Part shown: one piece after another, positions 32,026-39,480 of the stretch
How positions within the stretch are numbered: position 1 is the stretch's first letter
How the letters are laid out: each line of letters begins with the position of its first letter
Assembly (NCBI GenBank): GCA_905200645.1
Contig: CAJKLD010000024.1
Span: 1-39,480 of the forward strand
Reading direction: 5' to 3'
DNA length: 39,480 bases
Source: an uncultured Phascolarctobacterium sp.
GTDB taxonomy: Bacteria; Bacillota; Negativicutes; Acidaminococcales; Acidaminococcaceae
Position numbers and translations under genes: made by a program
The notes under the pieces: generated by a model
What the model was told of the DNA's origin: nothing
The model's database searches: none
The model's input: only the letters and a program-made list of their open reading frames with translations

Positions 32026-33636
32026 ATGAGCGAAAACAAGCAAAATTCCAATAGCAAATTTTTAAAAGGCACGATGATTTTAGCTATTTCCAGTATTATC
32101 GTAAAAGTCATCGGCTCTCTAAACTGGATTATTCTTTCCCGCGTGCTGGGCGGCGAGGGTATTGGCTTATATCAAATGGGTTTTCCTATTTATCTTATGG
32201 CGATTACCGTTTCTTCAGCCGGAGTGCCCGTAGCTATTTCTATTATCACTTCCGAAAAACTAGCCAATAAAGATTACCGTGGTGCAAAACGCGTTTTCAG
32301 CATTTCTCTGCGACTATTGCTGCTGTCTGGTCTGCTGTTTTCTTCAGCGCTATTTTTCGGCGCAGATTTCTTAGTTAATCAACACATTATTCGTGACGGC
32401 CGCGCTTATTATTCTATTATTGCATTGGCCCCGGCCGTTTTCTTTGTCACCTTTTTAGCCAGCTTCCGCGGTTATCTGCAAGGCTGGCAGATTATGACGC
32501 CTACAGCTGCCTCCGAGGTAGTAGAGCAGTTGGTGCGCGTCATTACAATGCTGATTTTTGCGGATCTTTTCATGCCTTACGGACTGGCCTACGCAGCAGG
32601 CGGCGCCAGCATGGGCGCAGGCGCAGGCGCCTTTTGCGCTTTATTGGTGCTGATGTGGTTCTACCGCCGTCTGAAACAGCGCCTGCATAAAGAAATTGCC
32701 GCGCAGGATGACAACATTCCTATAGAAAGCGCCGGTCATATTATCAAGCGTTTGCTGAAATTAGCTTTGCCGGTTTCTCTGACCAGCTTAATGCTGCCTA
32801 TCGGCGCTAATCTTGACCTTTTGATTGTGCCTCAGCGTTTAGAAGCCGCCGGTTTCAGCGTGCGCCACGCCACGGAGCTTTTTGGTTATCTAACAGGCAT
32901 GGCTGTGCCATTAGTAAATTTGGCGACTATTTTTACTGCTTCCATGACTATCAGTCTAGTGCCTTCCATTTCCGAATCTCGAACTTTAGAGCAATTTGAC
33001 GCTATTCGCGATAAAATCCGGCTGGCTTTTCGTGTAGCTATGATTATTACCCTCCCTTGCTTTATGGGCTTATACTTTTTATCCGAAAAGGTTGCTGCTT
33101 TAATTTATAACGCTCCCGGCGCGTCAGGGGCTATTCAGGCTATGAGCGTAGGCATTCTTTTTTTAGGTATGCACCAAATCAGTACGGGTATTTTGCAGGG
33201 CTTAGGTAAAACTGCTATTCCCGTTATCAATATGATTTTGGCCTGTATCACCAAAGTAGGCATGAGCTGGTGGCTTACTGCAATTCCTTATTTAGGTATT
33301 AAGGGCGCTTCCATGGCTACCGTTGCCGACTTTGCCGTAGCGGCTGTTTTGAATATGGCCTTTATTTATAAATACACCGGATTTACCTTTTCCTTAGGCA
33401 GTCTGCTGCGTCCCTTGCTGGCATCCGGCGTTATGGGAGCAGTAATTTATGCGGTATTGACTACAACGGAGCAATTTGGTATGTGGTGCGTGCTTTTCGC
33501 TATGGTTGCCGCAGTTCCTACCTATGCTTTAGCGTTACTAGCCTTTGGCGGCCTGCAAAAAGATGATTTGAACAATATTCCTTTCATTGGCCGCAGAGTT
33601 TTAAGCTTAGGGCAACGCTTTGGTTTATTTAAGTGA
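32026..33636 (+). CDS. SpoVB/MurJ-like flippase of the MOP superfamily
   Basis: 536 aa with about fourteen membrane helices. The start (GTMILAISSIIVKVIGSLN, SRVLGGEGIGLYQMGFPIY) is typical of SpoVB-like oligosaccharide/lipid flippases. Related proteins translocate lipid II or polysaccharide precursors. I use the ATG at 32026 (AAGGCGG upstream); an ATG at 31996 is also open, so ten extra residues are possible. It sits 12 bases upstream of the M23 peptidase, supporting a cell-wall role. Confidence 0.82.
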   Translation: MSENKQNSNSKFLKGTMILAISSIIVKVIGSLNWIILSRVLGGEGIGLYQMGFPIYLMAITVSSAGVPVAISIITSEKLANKDYRGAKRVFSISLRLLLLSGLLFSSALFFGADFLVNQHIIRDGRAYYSIIALAPAVFFVTFLASFRGYLQGWQIMTPTAASEVVEQLVRVITMLIFADLFMPYGLAYAAGGASMGAGAGAFCALLVLMWFYRRLKQRLHKEIAAQDDNIPIESAGHIIKRLLKLALPVSLTSLMLPIGANLDLLIVPQRLEAAGFSVRHATELFGYLTGMAVPLVNLATIFTASMTISLVPSISESRTLEQFDAIRDKIRLAFRVAMIITLPCFMGLYFLSEKVAALIYNAPGASGAIQAMSVGILFLGMHQISTGILQGLGKTAIPVINMILACITKVGMSWWLTAIPYLGIKGASMATVADFAVAAVLNMAFIYKYTGFTFSLGSLLRPLLASGVMGAVIYAVLTTTEQFGMWCVLFAMVAAVPTYALALLAFGGLQKDDLNNIPFIGRRVLSLGQRFGLFK

Positions 33637-33648
33637 GGTAATTTTTAA

Positions 33649-34578
33649 ATGCAGGATAAATTTTGCGAGCTGCGTTTGGCTAACGGCAAAGTAATGCGGT
33701 TTACCTATGGCAAATTAAAATTGAGTATAGCTACTGCCTGCTTAATTTTACTCGGAGCAACGATAACTGCCGGTTATTTTTACGCGCAATTAGCGGATTA
33801 CCGCAGTGAAGCAGTAGAATTCAACGCCTATAAAGAACATAAAGAAGAACAGCAAAATAAATTAGAGCAGCTTTTAAACAACAATGAAAAAATGCTGCGT
33901 GATATGGCAGAAATTTCTAATTTGGAAAAAAAGCTGCGCCGTGCGATTATCCGCGACGTAGACAGCTCCACACTGAACCCGGGCACCGGCGCTATACTGA
34001 ATACAGAAACGTCGGTCGGCTCTTATACAGGACAGGGCGGACCTAAAGCCATGGATACAAACAGCACTATGGCAGTCTTACAGGCGCAGGACGAAAATAT
34101 CAGCAGAATGATTGCCGTTACCAAAAAATCTGTCAGTGAGCTGTTAGGTGAAATTGAAGGACGCAGCGGTACCTTAGCAACCTTTCCTGACCGCTGGCCC
34201 ACGGACGGCGGCGTTATCAGCAGCAATTACGGTGGCAGAGTGGATCCGGTAAGCAAAGGTTTTGAATATCATGTTGGTTTAGACATTGCCGTAGATTTTG
34301 GTACGCCTGTATATGCCACAGCCGCAGGAACTGTGGAGCAAGCTGGTTGGAACGGCGGTTACGGACGCTTTGTGCGTTTAAACCACGGCAACGGCTACGC
34401 TACGGCCTATGGTCACATGAGCGGCTTGGCAGTCAGCGCCGGGCAGCAGGTTATTAAAGGCGAAATTATCGGCTTTGTCGGCAGCACCGGCTACAGCACC
34501 GGTCCGCATTTGCATTACGAAGTAATGGCCGACGGTAAAAATATTGATCCTTTTTATGTTATTAAAGATAAAAAATGA
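33649..34578 (+). CDS. Membrane-anchored M23 family peptidase
   Basis: 309 aa. One membrane helix (about 22-45), a coiled-coil stretch (about 48-105), a linker, and a C-terminal LytM/M23 domain with the zinc motifs HVGLDIAV (H..D) and GPHLHYEV (HxH). YGHMSG lies between them. It probably trims peptidoglycan or, if degenerate, activates an amidase. Visible ligands look intact. GAGGT site. Co-transcribed with the flippase. Confidence 0.9.
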   Translation: MQDKFCELRLANGKVMRFTYGKLKLSIATACLILLGATITAGYFYAQLADYRSEAVEFNAYKEHKEEQQNKLEQLLNNNEKMLRDMAEISNLEKKLRRAIIRDVDSSTLNPGTGAILNTETSVGSYTGQGGPKAMDTNSTMAVLQAQDENISRMIAVTKKSVSELLGEIEGRSGTLATFPDRWPTDGGVISSNYGGRVDPVSKGFEYHVGLDIAVDFGTPVYATAAGTVEQAGWNGGYGRFVRLNHGNGYATAYGHMSGLAVSAGQQVIKGEIIGFVGSTGYSTGPHLHYEVMADGKNIDPFYVIKDKK

Positions 34579-34598
34579 TCATACAGCTTCTTCTATCT

Positions 34599-34625
34599 AA
34601 AGCGTCTGTAAAAAGCAGGCGCTTT
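34599..34625 (+). terminator. Terminator after the M23 peptidase
   Basis: AAAGCGTCTG (34599-34608) with CAGGCGCTTT (34616-34625), one wobble pair, then TTT. Confidence 0.75.
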
Positions 34626-34761
34626 TTTACAAGAATTAAAAGCACTGTATGCAAAAAATTCTAATTTTGCAGAAAGAAACGCCCATACATCAGAAATCTG
34701 TACTTTATCTGACTTTATCAAATTTAGTGTATTACGATTAACTAAACTTTACGCAACAAAC

Positions 34762-34791
34762 AAGACCAGCCTCTACACTGAGACTGGTCTT
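34762..34791. terminator. Terminator downstream of the tRNA-Arg fragment
   Basis: AAGACCAG (34762-34769) with CTGGTCTT (34784-34791). On the minus strand it lies just beyond the CCA end of the tRNA fragment, so it is probably that tRNA gene's native terminator. Confidence 0.7.
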
Positions 34792-34800
34792 TCTTTTCTT

Positions 34801-34845
34801 TGGTGATCCCGGCCAGAATCGAACTGGCGACCTACCGCTTAGGAG
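34801..34845 (-). tRNA. 3' part of tRNA-Arg(CCT), element attachment site
   Basis: On the minus strand the sequence reads from the anticodon loop (CTCCTAA, anticodon CCT, 34845-34839), through GCGGT, a five-base variable loop, a perfect T arm (GCCAG-TTCGATT-CTGGC) and acceptor strand CGGGATC-A-CCA. The 5' half is missing: the bases before the loop (CCATA) do not pair with GCGGT. This is what tyrosine-integrase insertion within the anticodon loop leaves. The intact tRNA should lie beyond the right edge. Confidence 0.85.
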
Positions 34846-35083
34846 TATGGCTTACCATCTCGTGCGGTTGCCGACTACATAACTTCTCATGCAAGAAAAC
34901 CATTGATTTTATGGGCTTTTTCGGGCGTTGTGCTTGATATGGCACAACATACCATGCACCGATTTTTGCCCCCATTATGTAATGTCCAATTAGCAAACTC
35001 TTAGCAAGAATGTATCGCTCAAACCATACCCAATGTAGCGTAGGAACGCTCATCTGTTGGCGGTTTACCAAATAGGAGGCCTT

Positions 35084-35263
35084 ATGTCAAATTGTGAAAA
35101 CAGAACCTATACCGTCGAAGATATTGCCAAAATGCTGAACATCGGCAGAACATCGGCCTACAACCTTACGAAAGAGGGGCATTTCAAAACTGTCCGCATA
35201 GGCAATACAATCAGGATTTCAAAGAAGTCCTTTGATGAATGGTTAGATAAATTAGATATATAA
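35084..35263 (+). CDS. Excisionase-like helix-turn-helix protein
   Basis: 59 aa from the ATG at 35084 (AGGAGG site nearby). A winged-helix/MerR-like DNA-binding fold of the HTH_17 (excisionase) family: YTVEDIAKMLNIGRTSAYNLT, then FKTVRIGNTIRISKKSFDEWL. Small proteins of this type direct integrase toward excision or regulate element genes. Close to the attachment site, as expected. A terminator hairpin follows. Confidence 0.85.
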   Translation: MSNCENRTYTVEDIAKMLNIGRTSAYNLTKEGHFKTVRIGNTIRISKKSFDEWLDKLDI

Positions 35264-35280
35264 CAGAATACAGACCCTCT

Positions 35281-35313
35281 ACGCCATAGGCTATTAAATT
35301 CCTATGGCGTTTT
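35281..35313 (+). repeat. Terminator hairpin repeat, left copy
   Basis: 33 bases identical to 38819-38851: stem ACGCCATAGG with CCTATGGCGT, ten-base loop, then Ts. It terminates the excisionase-like gene. The two copies bound the ATPase-protease cassette exactly. Confidence 0.92.
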
Positions 35314-35330
35314 ATCTTTCATTATTTCTG

Positions 35331-35400
35331 TGTTCCATTTTTAATATATTTTTTGTTTTGGAACATTTTGATTGAATTCGCATTGAATTTGTAGTATAAT
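35331..35400 (+). promoter_or_regulatory. Cassette promoter with upstream inverted repeat
   Basis: TTGAAT (35372-35377), 17 bases, TATAAT (35395-35400). Upstream, TGTTCCA (35331-35337) and TGGAACA (35359-35365) are an inverted repeat. ATTGAATT occurs twice, 11 bases apart (35371 and 35382). These may be regulator sites. Confidence 0.65.
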
Positions 35401-35433
35401 TCATCTGTACCAAAATAGCATTTATGAGGTGAA

Positions 35434-36543
35434 ATGATGAATAGTGATGAATTAGTACCAAAACTAGTACGGGCATGTTTAGATAATGACCGAAGATTAG
35501 TTGAAGAAATTTCCACTATGTTGGTTAAGTTATATAAAAAAAAGCAACCCAATATTGCTCAGGAAATTTCTCAATCTTTAACTTACTCCCGAAATGGCGC
35601 TTCTGCTATAAGATCTGTCGATGTACAACCAGTTCCAATCGATAGAGAAACTCGCTTTACTCTTTGCAAAGCAGAAGAACCTTTAGAAATTGACCCTCCG
35701 ATATTATCAACGGAAACCATGGAGGAACTAAACAATTTCATACTCGAAAGAACAGAAATCGAGAAACTGCTTATTGAAGACATTACTCCACCCAATAGTT
35801 TACTTTTTATTGGCGAGCCGGGCGTAGGAAAAACTTATTCTGCAAAATGGCTTTCTTACAAATTAAATTTACCCTTAATAACAATGGACTTAGCTACTTC
35901 TATTTCAAGTTATCTTGGTCGCTCAGGTCAAAATATTAAACATATTTTTGATTATGCAAAGTCGTTTCCATCAATTTTACTTTTAGATGAGATTGACGCA
36001 ATTGCGAAACGCAGAGATGACGCTTCAGATTTAGGGGAATTAAAACGATTAGTTAATGTCTTACTAAAAGAATTAGAAACATGGCCAAGTCAAAGCATAA
36101 TTATTGCAGCAACCAACCATCCCGATTTATTAGACAAAGCTATATGGAGACGTTTTGATCGAACAATCACATTTAAAACTCCAGAAATAGGTGAGCGCAA
36201 ACTATTATTACAAAGATACTTAGGCAAATATTATGATATGCTATCGCCCAAAGCCCTTTCTTTTGCACTACAACAAACTGCCCATATTAGTGCTGCTGAT
36301 ATTGGCAAACTATGTACACACGTTAAAAGAAAAATTGTTTTAGCTGGGAGTAATTCAGATTTAATTGTTTTTGAAGAATTTTGTTTGAATTCTTGCGACA
36401 GCAAAATGCAAAAGATAGAACTTTGCAACTTGCTTCGAGAGGTTGATCCTTCTTTAAGCATACGCGATATATCAAAAATAACAAAGATTCCAGCAACATC
36501 TGTAAGTCGTTATTTGCAGAACGGAGGTGCATCAAATGAGTAA
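35434..36543 (+). CDS. AAA+ ATPase paired with S8 protease
   Basis: 369 aa (or from an ATG one codon later), GAGGTGAA site. N-terminal helical region (1-120), AAA core with Walker A GEPGVGKT at 127-134, Walker B ILLLDEID at 181-188, sensor-1 Asn228, arginine-finger segment WRRFDR at 238-243, then a C-terminal region (about 335-363) that looks like a small helix-turn-helix (SIRDISKITKIPATSVSRYLQ). It resembles FtsH/Vps4-type AAA cores more than ClpX. It overlaps the protease gene by eight bases, so the pair is coupled. It may control, unfold for or detect targets of the protease. AT-rich compared with both neighbours. Confidence 0.85.
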   Translation: MMNSDELVPKLVRACLDNDRRLVEEISTMLVKLYKKKQPNIAQEISQSLTYSRNGASAIRSVDVQPVPIDRETRFTLCKAEEPLEIDPPILSTETMEELNNFILERTEIEKLLIEDITPPNSLLFIGEPGVGKTYSAKWLSYKLNLPLITMDLATSISSYLGRSGQNIKHIFDYAKSFPSILLLDEIDAIAKRRDDASDLGELKRLVNVLLKELETWPSQSIIIAATNHPDLLDKAIWRRFDRTITFKTPEIGERKLLLQRYLGKYYDMLSPKALSFALQQTAHISAADIGKLCTHVKRKIVLAGSNSDLIVFEEFCLNSCDSKMQKIELCNLLREVDPSLSIRDISKITKIPATSVSRYLQNGGASNE

Positions 36544-38806
36544 CAAACATCCAATTTTAGGACGCGGAGAACTATATGTAAAAGATATTGAAAAGCGTTA
36601 CTATGGAGGACCGCAAAAACTCCCCCATACTTATCATGAAAATAAGCTAGCTTTAATCAAGGATATTACTTCTATTCAAGAAGAAGTCCAAAGAAATGAC
36701 GAGATTTTTTTACAAGAAAAAGTCGTCTGTATCCGTATGGAGCCTAAATTTGAAGCTAAATCTTATTCACCTGATATGCTTTTATCGGTGGATGGTATTA
36801 CTCCTATTGGAGGACGTAAATATGTAATTTCAAAGTCTGAAGAAGGTCTGGTTAAATCGAAATTATATTTTGCAAAAACCAGTGATCAGGGATTAGAAAA
36901 CCTAAAATACATATTGGAGTCTGGTCAAAAAGATAACACTGTTACCTGGCAAAATCAAATTTCAACTATTCGAACAATTGATTTGCTCGACTCTACAGAA
37001 AAAATTTCAGGTTTCTCAGGTGCTTGGGATAGCGGATTAGTTGAAATTGTTTTACATCCATTTATATGGAATGACGCTTTTGCTATGCAACAATTCTTAA
37101 CCCTTTTAGATTTAGAAGCAGATAAATACAAAATATCTGGTTATGAAAATGGTCCTTTATTTTGTGCAGCCGTATGTAATCACGAAACATTAGAACGATT
37201 GGCAAAGTTTAACCCATTAAGAACCATTCATCCTTTAGGGGAACTCAACATACCAAATATGCGTGGCAGCTCTTTTTTTGACGCACCAGTTCCACCATTA
37301 TACAAAGGAACTCCTCAAATGCGAATAGGTGTTTTTGATGGTGGTGCTGACTCGACATTACCTCACTTAAAAGATTTTGTCACCGCACATGAACTGACAC
37401 CTATCACTGGACATCCAGCACTTATTGCACACGGAACTGCAGTTTGCGGTGCTGTTTTATATGGGTTGTTAAATTATAAATCATCAACTGAACAGCTTGA
37501 AACGCCGATTGTTTCTGTTGACTCATATAGAGTATTGCCACAACAGCAGACTGGAAATCCTATAGAAGATAGCGGACTGTATCCTGCAATCGATCAAATA
37601 GACCAAATCGTGCATAACCATACAGAAACTGCATTATATAATTTATCTTTCGGTCCTCGAGGTGCAATTGTTGATGATGATATTAGCCGTTTTACCTACG
37701 CATTGGATAGGCTTTCCATGCTTCCTCATCATCCACTATTTTGTGTTGCTGTTGGAAATGATGGGGATTTACCCTATCCTTTTAATAGGATACAAGCACC
37801 CGCAGACTTAGTTAATGGTTTAGGAATTGGTGCTTATACATTTGACAGAAATGGAGAAAAAGTAAGGGCTAGTTATAGTTGCATTGGCCCTGGACGCGAA
37901 GGATGCAAAGTAAAGCCTGATGTCTTGGAATTTGGAGGATCACCAGAAAATCCAGCTGTTTTAATTAGCACTATACCAAATAAAGCAACTGTAGAATGTG
38001 GAACCAGTTTTTCCTCTCCTATTGTTACTGGTAAGCTAGGAAAAATGATGGCATTATCTTCTGAAATCTCTCAGCACATGGCTAAAACACTACTTATTCA
38101 CACAGCAGAAGATTCAGATGAATATGGCATTGAAGAAATAGGATTCGGATTCTGTGTTGATGATGTTACAAATATCCTAAACTGTGAAGACAATAAAGTT
38201 GTTGTTTTATACGAAGGAAATATAGCCCCTAAGCAAAATATACAACTCCCCATTCTTCTCCCAGATATAAATGGACTTAAATGTAACGCTAATATAACAT
38301 GGACTCTTTCAACTTTATCTGAATTAAACCCAAATGATGTTGACTCTTATACTTGTAATTGTGTAGAAGATTATTTTTATCCGCATGATAAACATTATAA
38401 TTATTTCAAAAACACAATACAGGGTAGAAAGCAAAAAGCAGCCTTTGCTGGGACTGATGCAGAAAAAGAACTATATGATTTAGGATATAGTCGTTCCGAT
38501 CTTCCAATCTCCAAACCGCCAAAGCAATTTTTGAGTGAAGATGAACTGCGATCACAACATTTGAAATGGGATACTGTAACCAAAAAGACTATTACTATGA
38601 GAACGTCTTCTTTGAACAATCCATTTTTCATACTTCATGGAATGAACAGAGATATTGCTGGAACTACTCCCATGAAATATTTTGTTGCCATTACAGTAGA
38701 GATTCCAAAATATCCTGGAATTTTGTATGACGATATTTTAGCTCAATATCGAAATCTTGTACCAATCAATATAAAAGTAGAAAATCAGATTTTCGTCGAA
38801 TTATAA
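36536..38806 (+). CDS. Subtilisin-like (S8) serine protease
   Basis: 756 aa from the ATG at 36536, eight bases after GGAGG; a GTG at 36527 falls inside that site. No signal peptide, so it should act in the cytoplasm, which is unusual for subtilases. A roughly 240-residue N-terminal domain of unknown type is followed by the catalytic core with Asp268 (GVFDGGAD), His299 (AHGTAVCG), oxyanion Asn408 (AVGNDGD) and Ser491 (GTSFSSP), all present. About 200 further C-terminal residues form a beta-rich domain. The ATPase partner suggests target sensing or delivery. A defence or toxin-like role is inference. Confidence 0.9.
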   Translation: MSNKHPILGRGELYVKDIEKRYYGGPQKLPHTYHENKLALIKDITSIQEEVQRNDEIFLQEKVVCIRMEPKFEAKSYSPDMLLSVDGITPIGGRKYVISKSEEGLVKSKLYFAKTSDQGLENLKYILESGQKDNTVTWQNQISTIRTIDLLDSTEKISGFSGAWDSGLVEIVLHPFIWNDAFAMQQFLTLLDLEADKYKISGYENGPLFCAAVCNHETLERLAKFNPLRTIHPLGELNIPNMRGSSFFDAPVPPLYKGTPQMRIGVFDGGADSTLPHLKDFVTAHELTPITGHPALIAHGTAVCGAVLYGLLNYKSSTEQLETPIVSVDSYRVLPQQQTGNPIEDSGLYPAIDQIDQIVHNHTETALYNLSFGPRGAIVDDDISRFTYALDRLSMLPHHPLFCVAVGNDGDLPYPFNRIQAPADLVNGLGIGAYTFDRNGEKVRASYSCIGPGREGCKVKPDVLEFGGSPENPAVLISTIPNKATVECGTSFSSPIVTGKLGKMMALSSEISQHMAKTLLIHTAEDSDEYGIEEIGFGFCVDDVTNILNCEDNKVVVLYEGNIAPKQNIQLPILLPDINGLKCNANITWTLSTLSELNPNDVDSYTCNCVEDYFYPHDKHYNYFKNTIQGRKQKAAFAGTDAEKELYDLGYSRSDLPISKPPKQFLSEDELRSQHLKWDTVTKKTITMRTSSLNNPFFILHGMNRDIAGTTPMKYFVAITVEIPKYPGILYDDILAQYRNLVPINIKVENQIFVEL

Positions 38807-38818
38807 ACTTTATAAAAA

Positions 38819-38851
38819 ACGCCATAGGCTATTAAATTCCTATGGCGTTTT
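38819..38851 (+). repeat. Terminator hairpin repeat, right copy
   Basis: Identical over 33 bases to 35281-35313, including the loop; here the T-run is longer. It ends the ATPase-protease operon and lies 33 bases before the next element gene. Confidence 0.92.
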
Positions 38852-38883
38852 TTTATACCCATTTTCAGAAAGGAGCTCATCCC

Positions 38884-39405
38884 ATGAATTTGACTGAAAA
38901 CGAAAAGAGAATGGTCTACCAGATAGAAAGCACCTGTCAGGCAGCCGTTCTGAATGAGATCGCCATGATTGGCCGCTATACAAGGAACCATGAAATCAAA
39001 GATACCTCCGAGAACCTTTTATCAAAACTCCGTGTGCTCTCTGACAAGGAGTGCATGGCTCTGGTGAATGATGTTCAGAAGAATTATCGCTTGCCAAGGA
39101 AAGCCCGAACCATCGGGGAAATGCTTGCGGAGGCAAGGCAGAAGTCCGGGGCGGAGAAACTGGCCGGCCATGACATTATAGCTCTGGAGCGTTTTGACCC
39201 TGACACCCGCCACATGATCGTTTTTGATGTTCTCTCCCATGAGTCCCCTATGGGATATAAGGGTGAGCGTATGCGGCTGTTCCTCACCGAGCAGGGATAC
39301 CAGAAAGCCAGGGAGAACCAGGACAATGGATTTATCAAGATCAGAAACCACGCCAAAGTGATTGCCGGCAACCTCCGCTATGACGCAAAAGACCGTGACC
39401 TCTGA
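38884..39405 (+). CDS. Element-encoded protein of unknown function
   Basis: 173 aa from the ATG at 38884 with AAAGGAG eight bases upstream. Soluble, mostly helical, with MNLTENEKRMVYQIE at the start and GHDIIALERFDPDTRHMIVFDV in the middle. It has the feel of accessory proteins of Clostridial conjugative elements, but I cannot name a family. Its codon use is visibly more GC-rich than the ATPase-protease cassette, suggesting it belongs to the element backbone. The last 75 bases of the window hold no gene I can define. Confidence 0.65.
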   Translation: MNLTENEKRMVYQIESTCQAAVLNEIAMIGRYTRNHEIKDTSENLLSKLRVLSDKECMALVNDVQKNYRLPRKARTIGEMLAEARQKSGAEKLAGHDIIALERFDPDTRHMIVFDVLSHESPMGYKGERMRLFLTEQGYQKARENQDNGFIKIRNHAKVIAGNLRYDAKDRDL

Positions 39406-39480
39406 AAAGTACCCTCTTTTAGGGCGAGCCCTTCCCGATTTGGTGGACACGAAAAAGCGAGAAAAAGTTGAATGAATTTT

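Larger units (their letters stand above)
34846..39480. mobile_element. Left end of an integrated element at tRNA-Arg(CCT)
   Basis: Begins at the tRNA breakpoint and continues past the window. It holds an excisionase-like gene, an AT-rich ATPase-protease cassette and a more GC-rich element gene. The composition differs from the host genes to the left and changes between these parts, so the element looks mosaic. No integrase is in view; it may lie at the far end. Bases 34846-35083 hold no convincing gene. An integrative conjugative element or phage-related island is likely. Confidence 0.75.

Noticed and set aside
34832..35071. Minus-strand open frame that might be an integrase C terminus
   Set aside because: Overlaps the tRNA fragment and shows no tyrosine-recombinase motif or clear ribosome site; likely chance.
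35281..38851. CRISPR array or transposon ends from the 33-bp repeats
   Set aside because: Only two copies 3.5 kb apart, each a terminator hairpin; no spacers, transposase or target duplication.

Overview
The window looks like chromosome of a diderm Firmicute (Negativicutes), probably near Acidaminococcaceae/Phascolarctobacterium. That placement is inference from low-GC Firmicute-type genes (parAB, a leucine-type T-box, rpsF-ssb-rpsR, a SpoVB-like flippase) beside a porin-like outer-membrane beta-barrel. No rRNA or complete tRNA is present.

Layout. (1) 1-6.5 kb: exported or lipid-anchored proteins, including a nucleoside hydrolase operon, a 5'-nucleotidase split by an in-frame amber codon, a septoil-knot-like repeat protein and an SH3b protein. 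Four promoters here share a strict layout: CCCACCC, 14 bases, GGGTGGG, 21 bases, TATAAT-like -10. I do not recognise this layout. (2) 6.6-9.2 kb: parA-parB, a truncated DUF554 gene and a DUF4446 gene. (3) 10-16.8 kb: branched-chain amino acid ABC transporter with two binding proteins, livHMGF, a CBS-ACT regulator-like protein and DUF951. (4) 17-21.1 kb: MFS exporter, RarD, a 640-base gene-free stretch with a dense DnaA-box cluster (origin-like), and a divergent UxaE-like protein. (5) 21.3-24.7 kb: T-box leader and an ilv operon (ACT-only small subunit, ilvB, ilvC). (6) 24.8-34.6 kb: DUF1847, rpsF-ssb-rpsR, a leuCD-like hydro-lyase pair with a fluoroacetate-dehalogenase-like hydrolase and a divergent LysR gene with a perfect palindrome, reverse rubrerythrin, outer-membrane barrel, SpoVB-like flippase and M23 peptidase.

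(7) From 34.8 kb to the right edge: an integrated mobile element. It starts at the 3' part of a tRNA-Arg(CCT) gene, cut exactly at the anticodon loop. It carries an excisionase-like gene and then an AT-rich two-gene cassette (AAA+ ATPase plus subtilisin-like protease) bounded by two identical 33-bp terminator hairpins. A more GC-rich element gene follows. The cassette is the best candidate for a cargo, possibly conflict or defence, system.

The liv transporter and T-box ilv operon together point to uptake and synthesis of branched-chain amino acids. The parAB, rpsF-ssb-rpsR, DUF951 and DnaA-box set fits an origin-proximal neighbourhood, although dnaA/dnaN are not in view.
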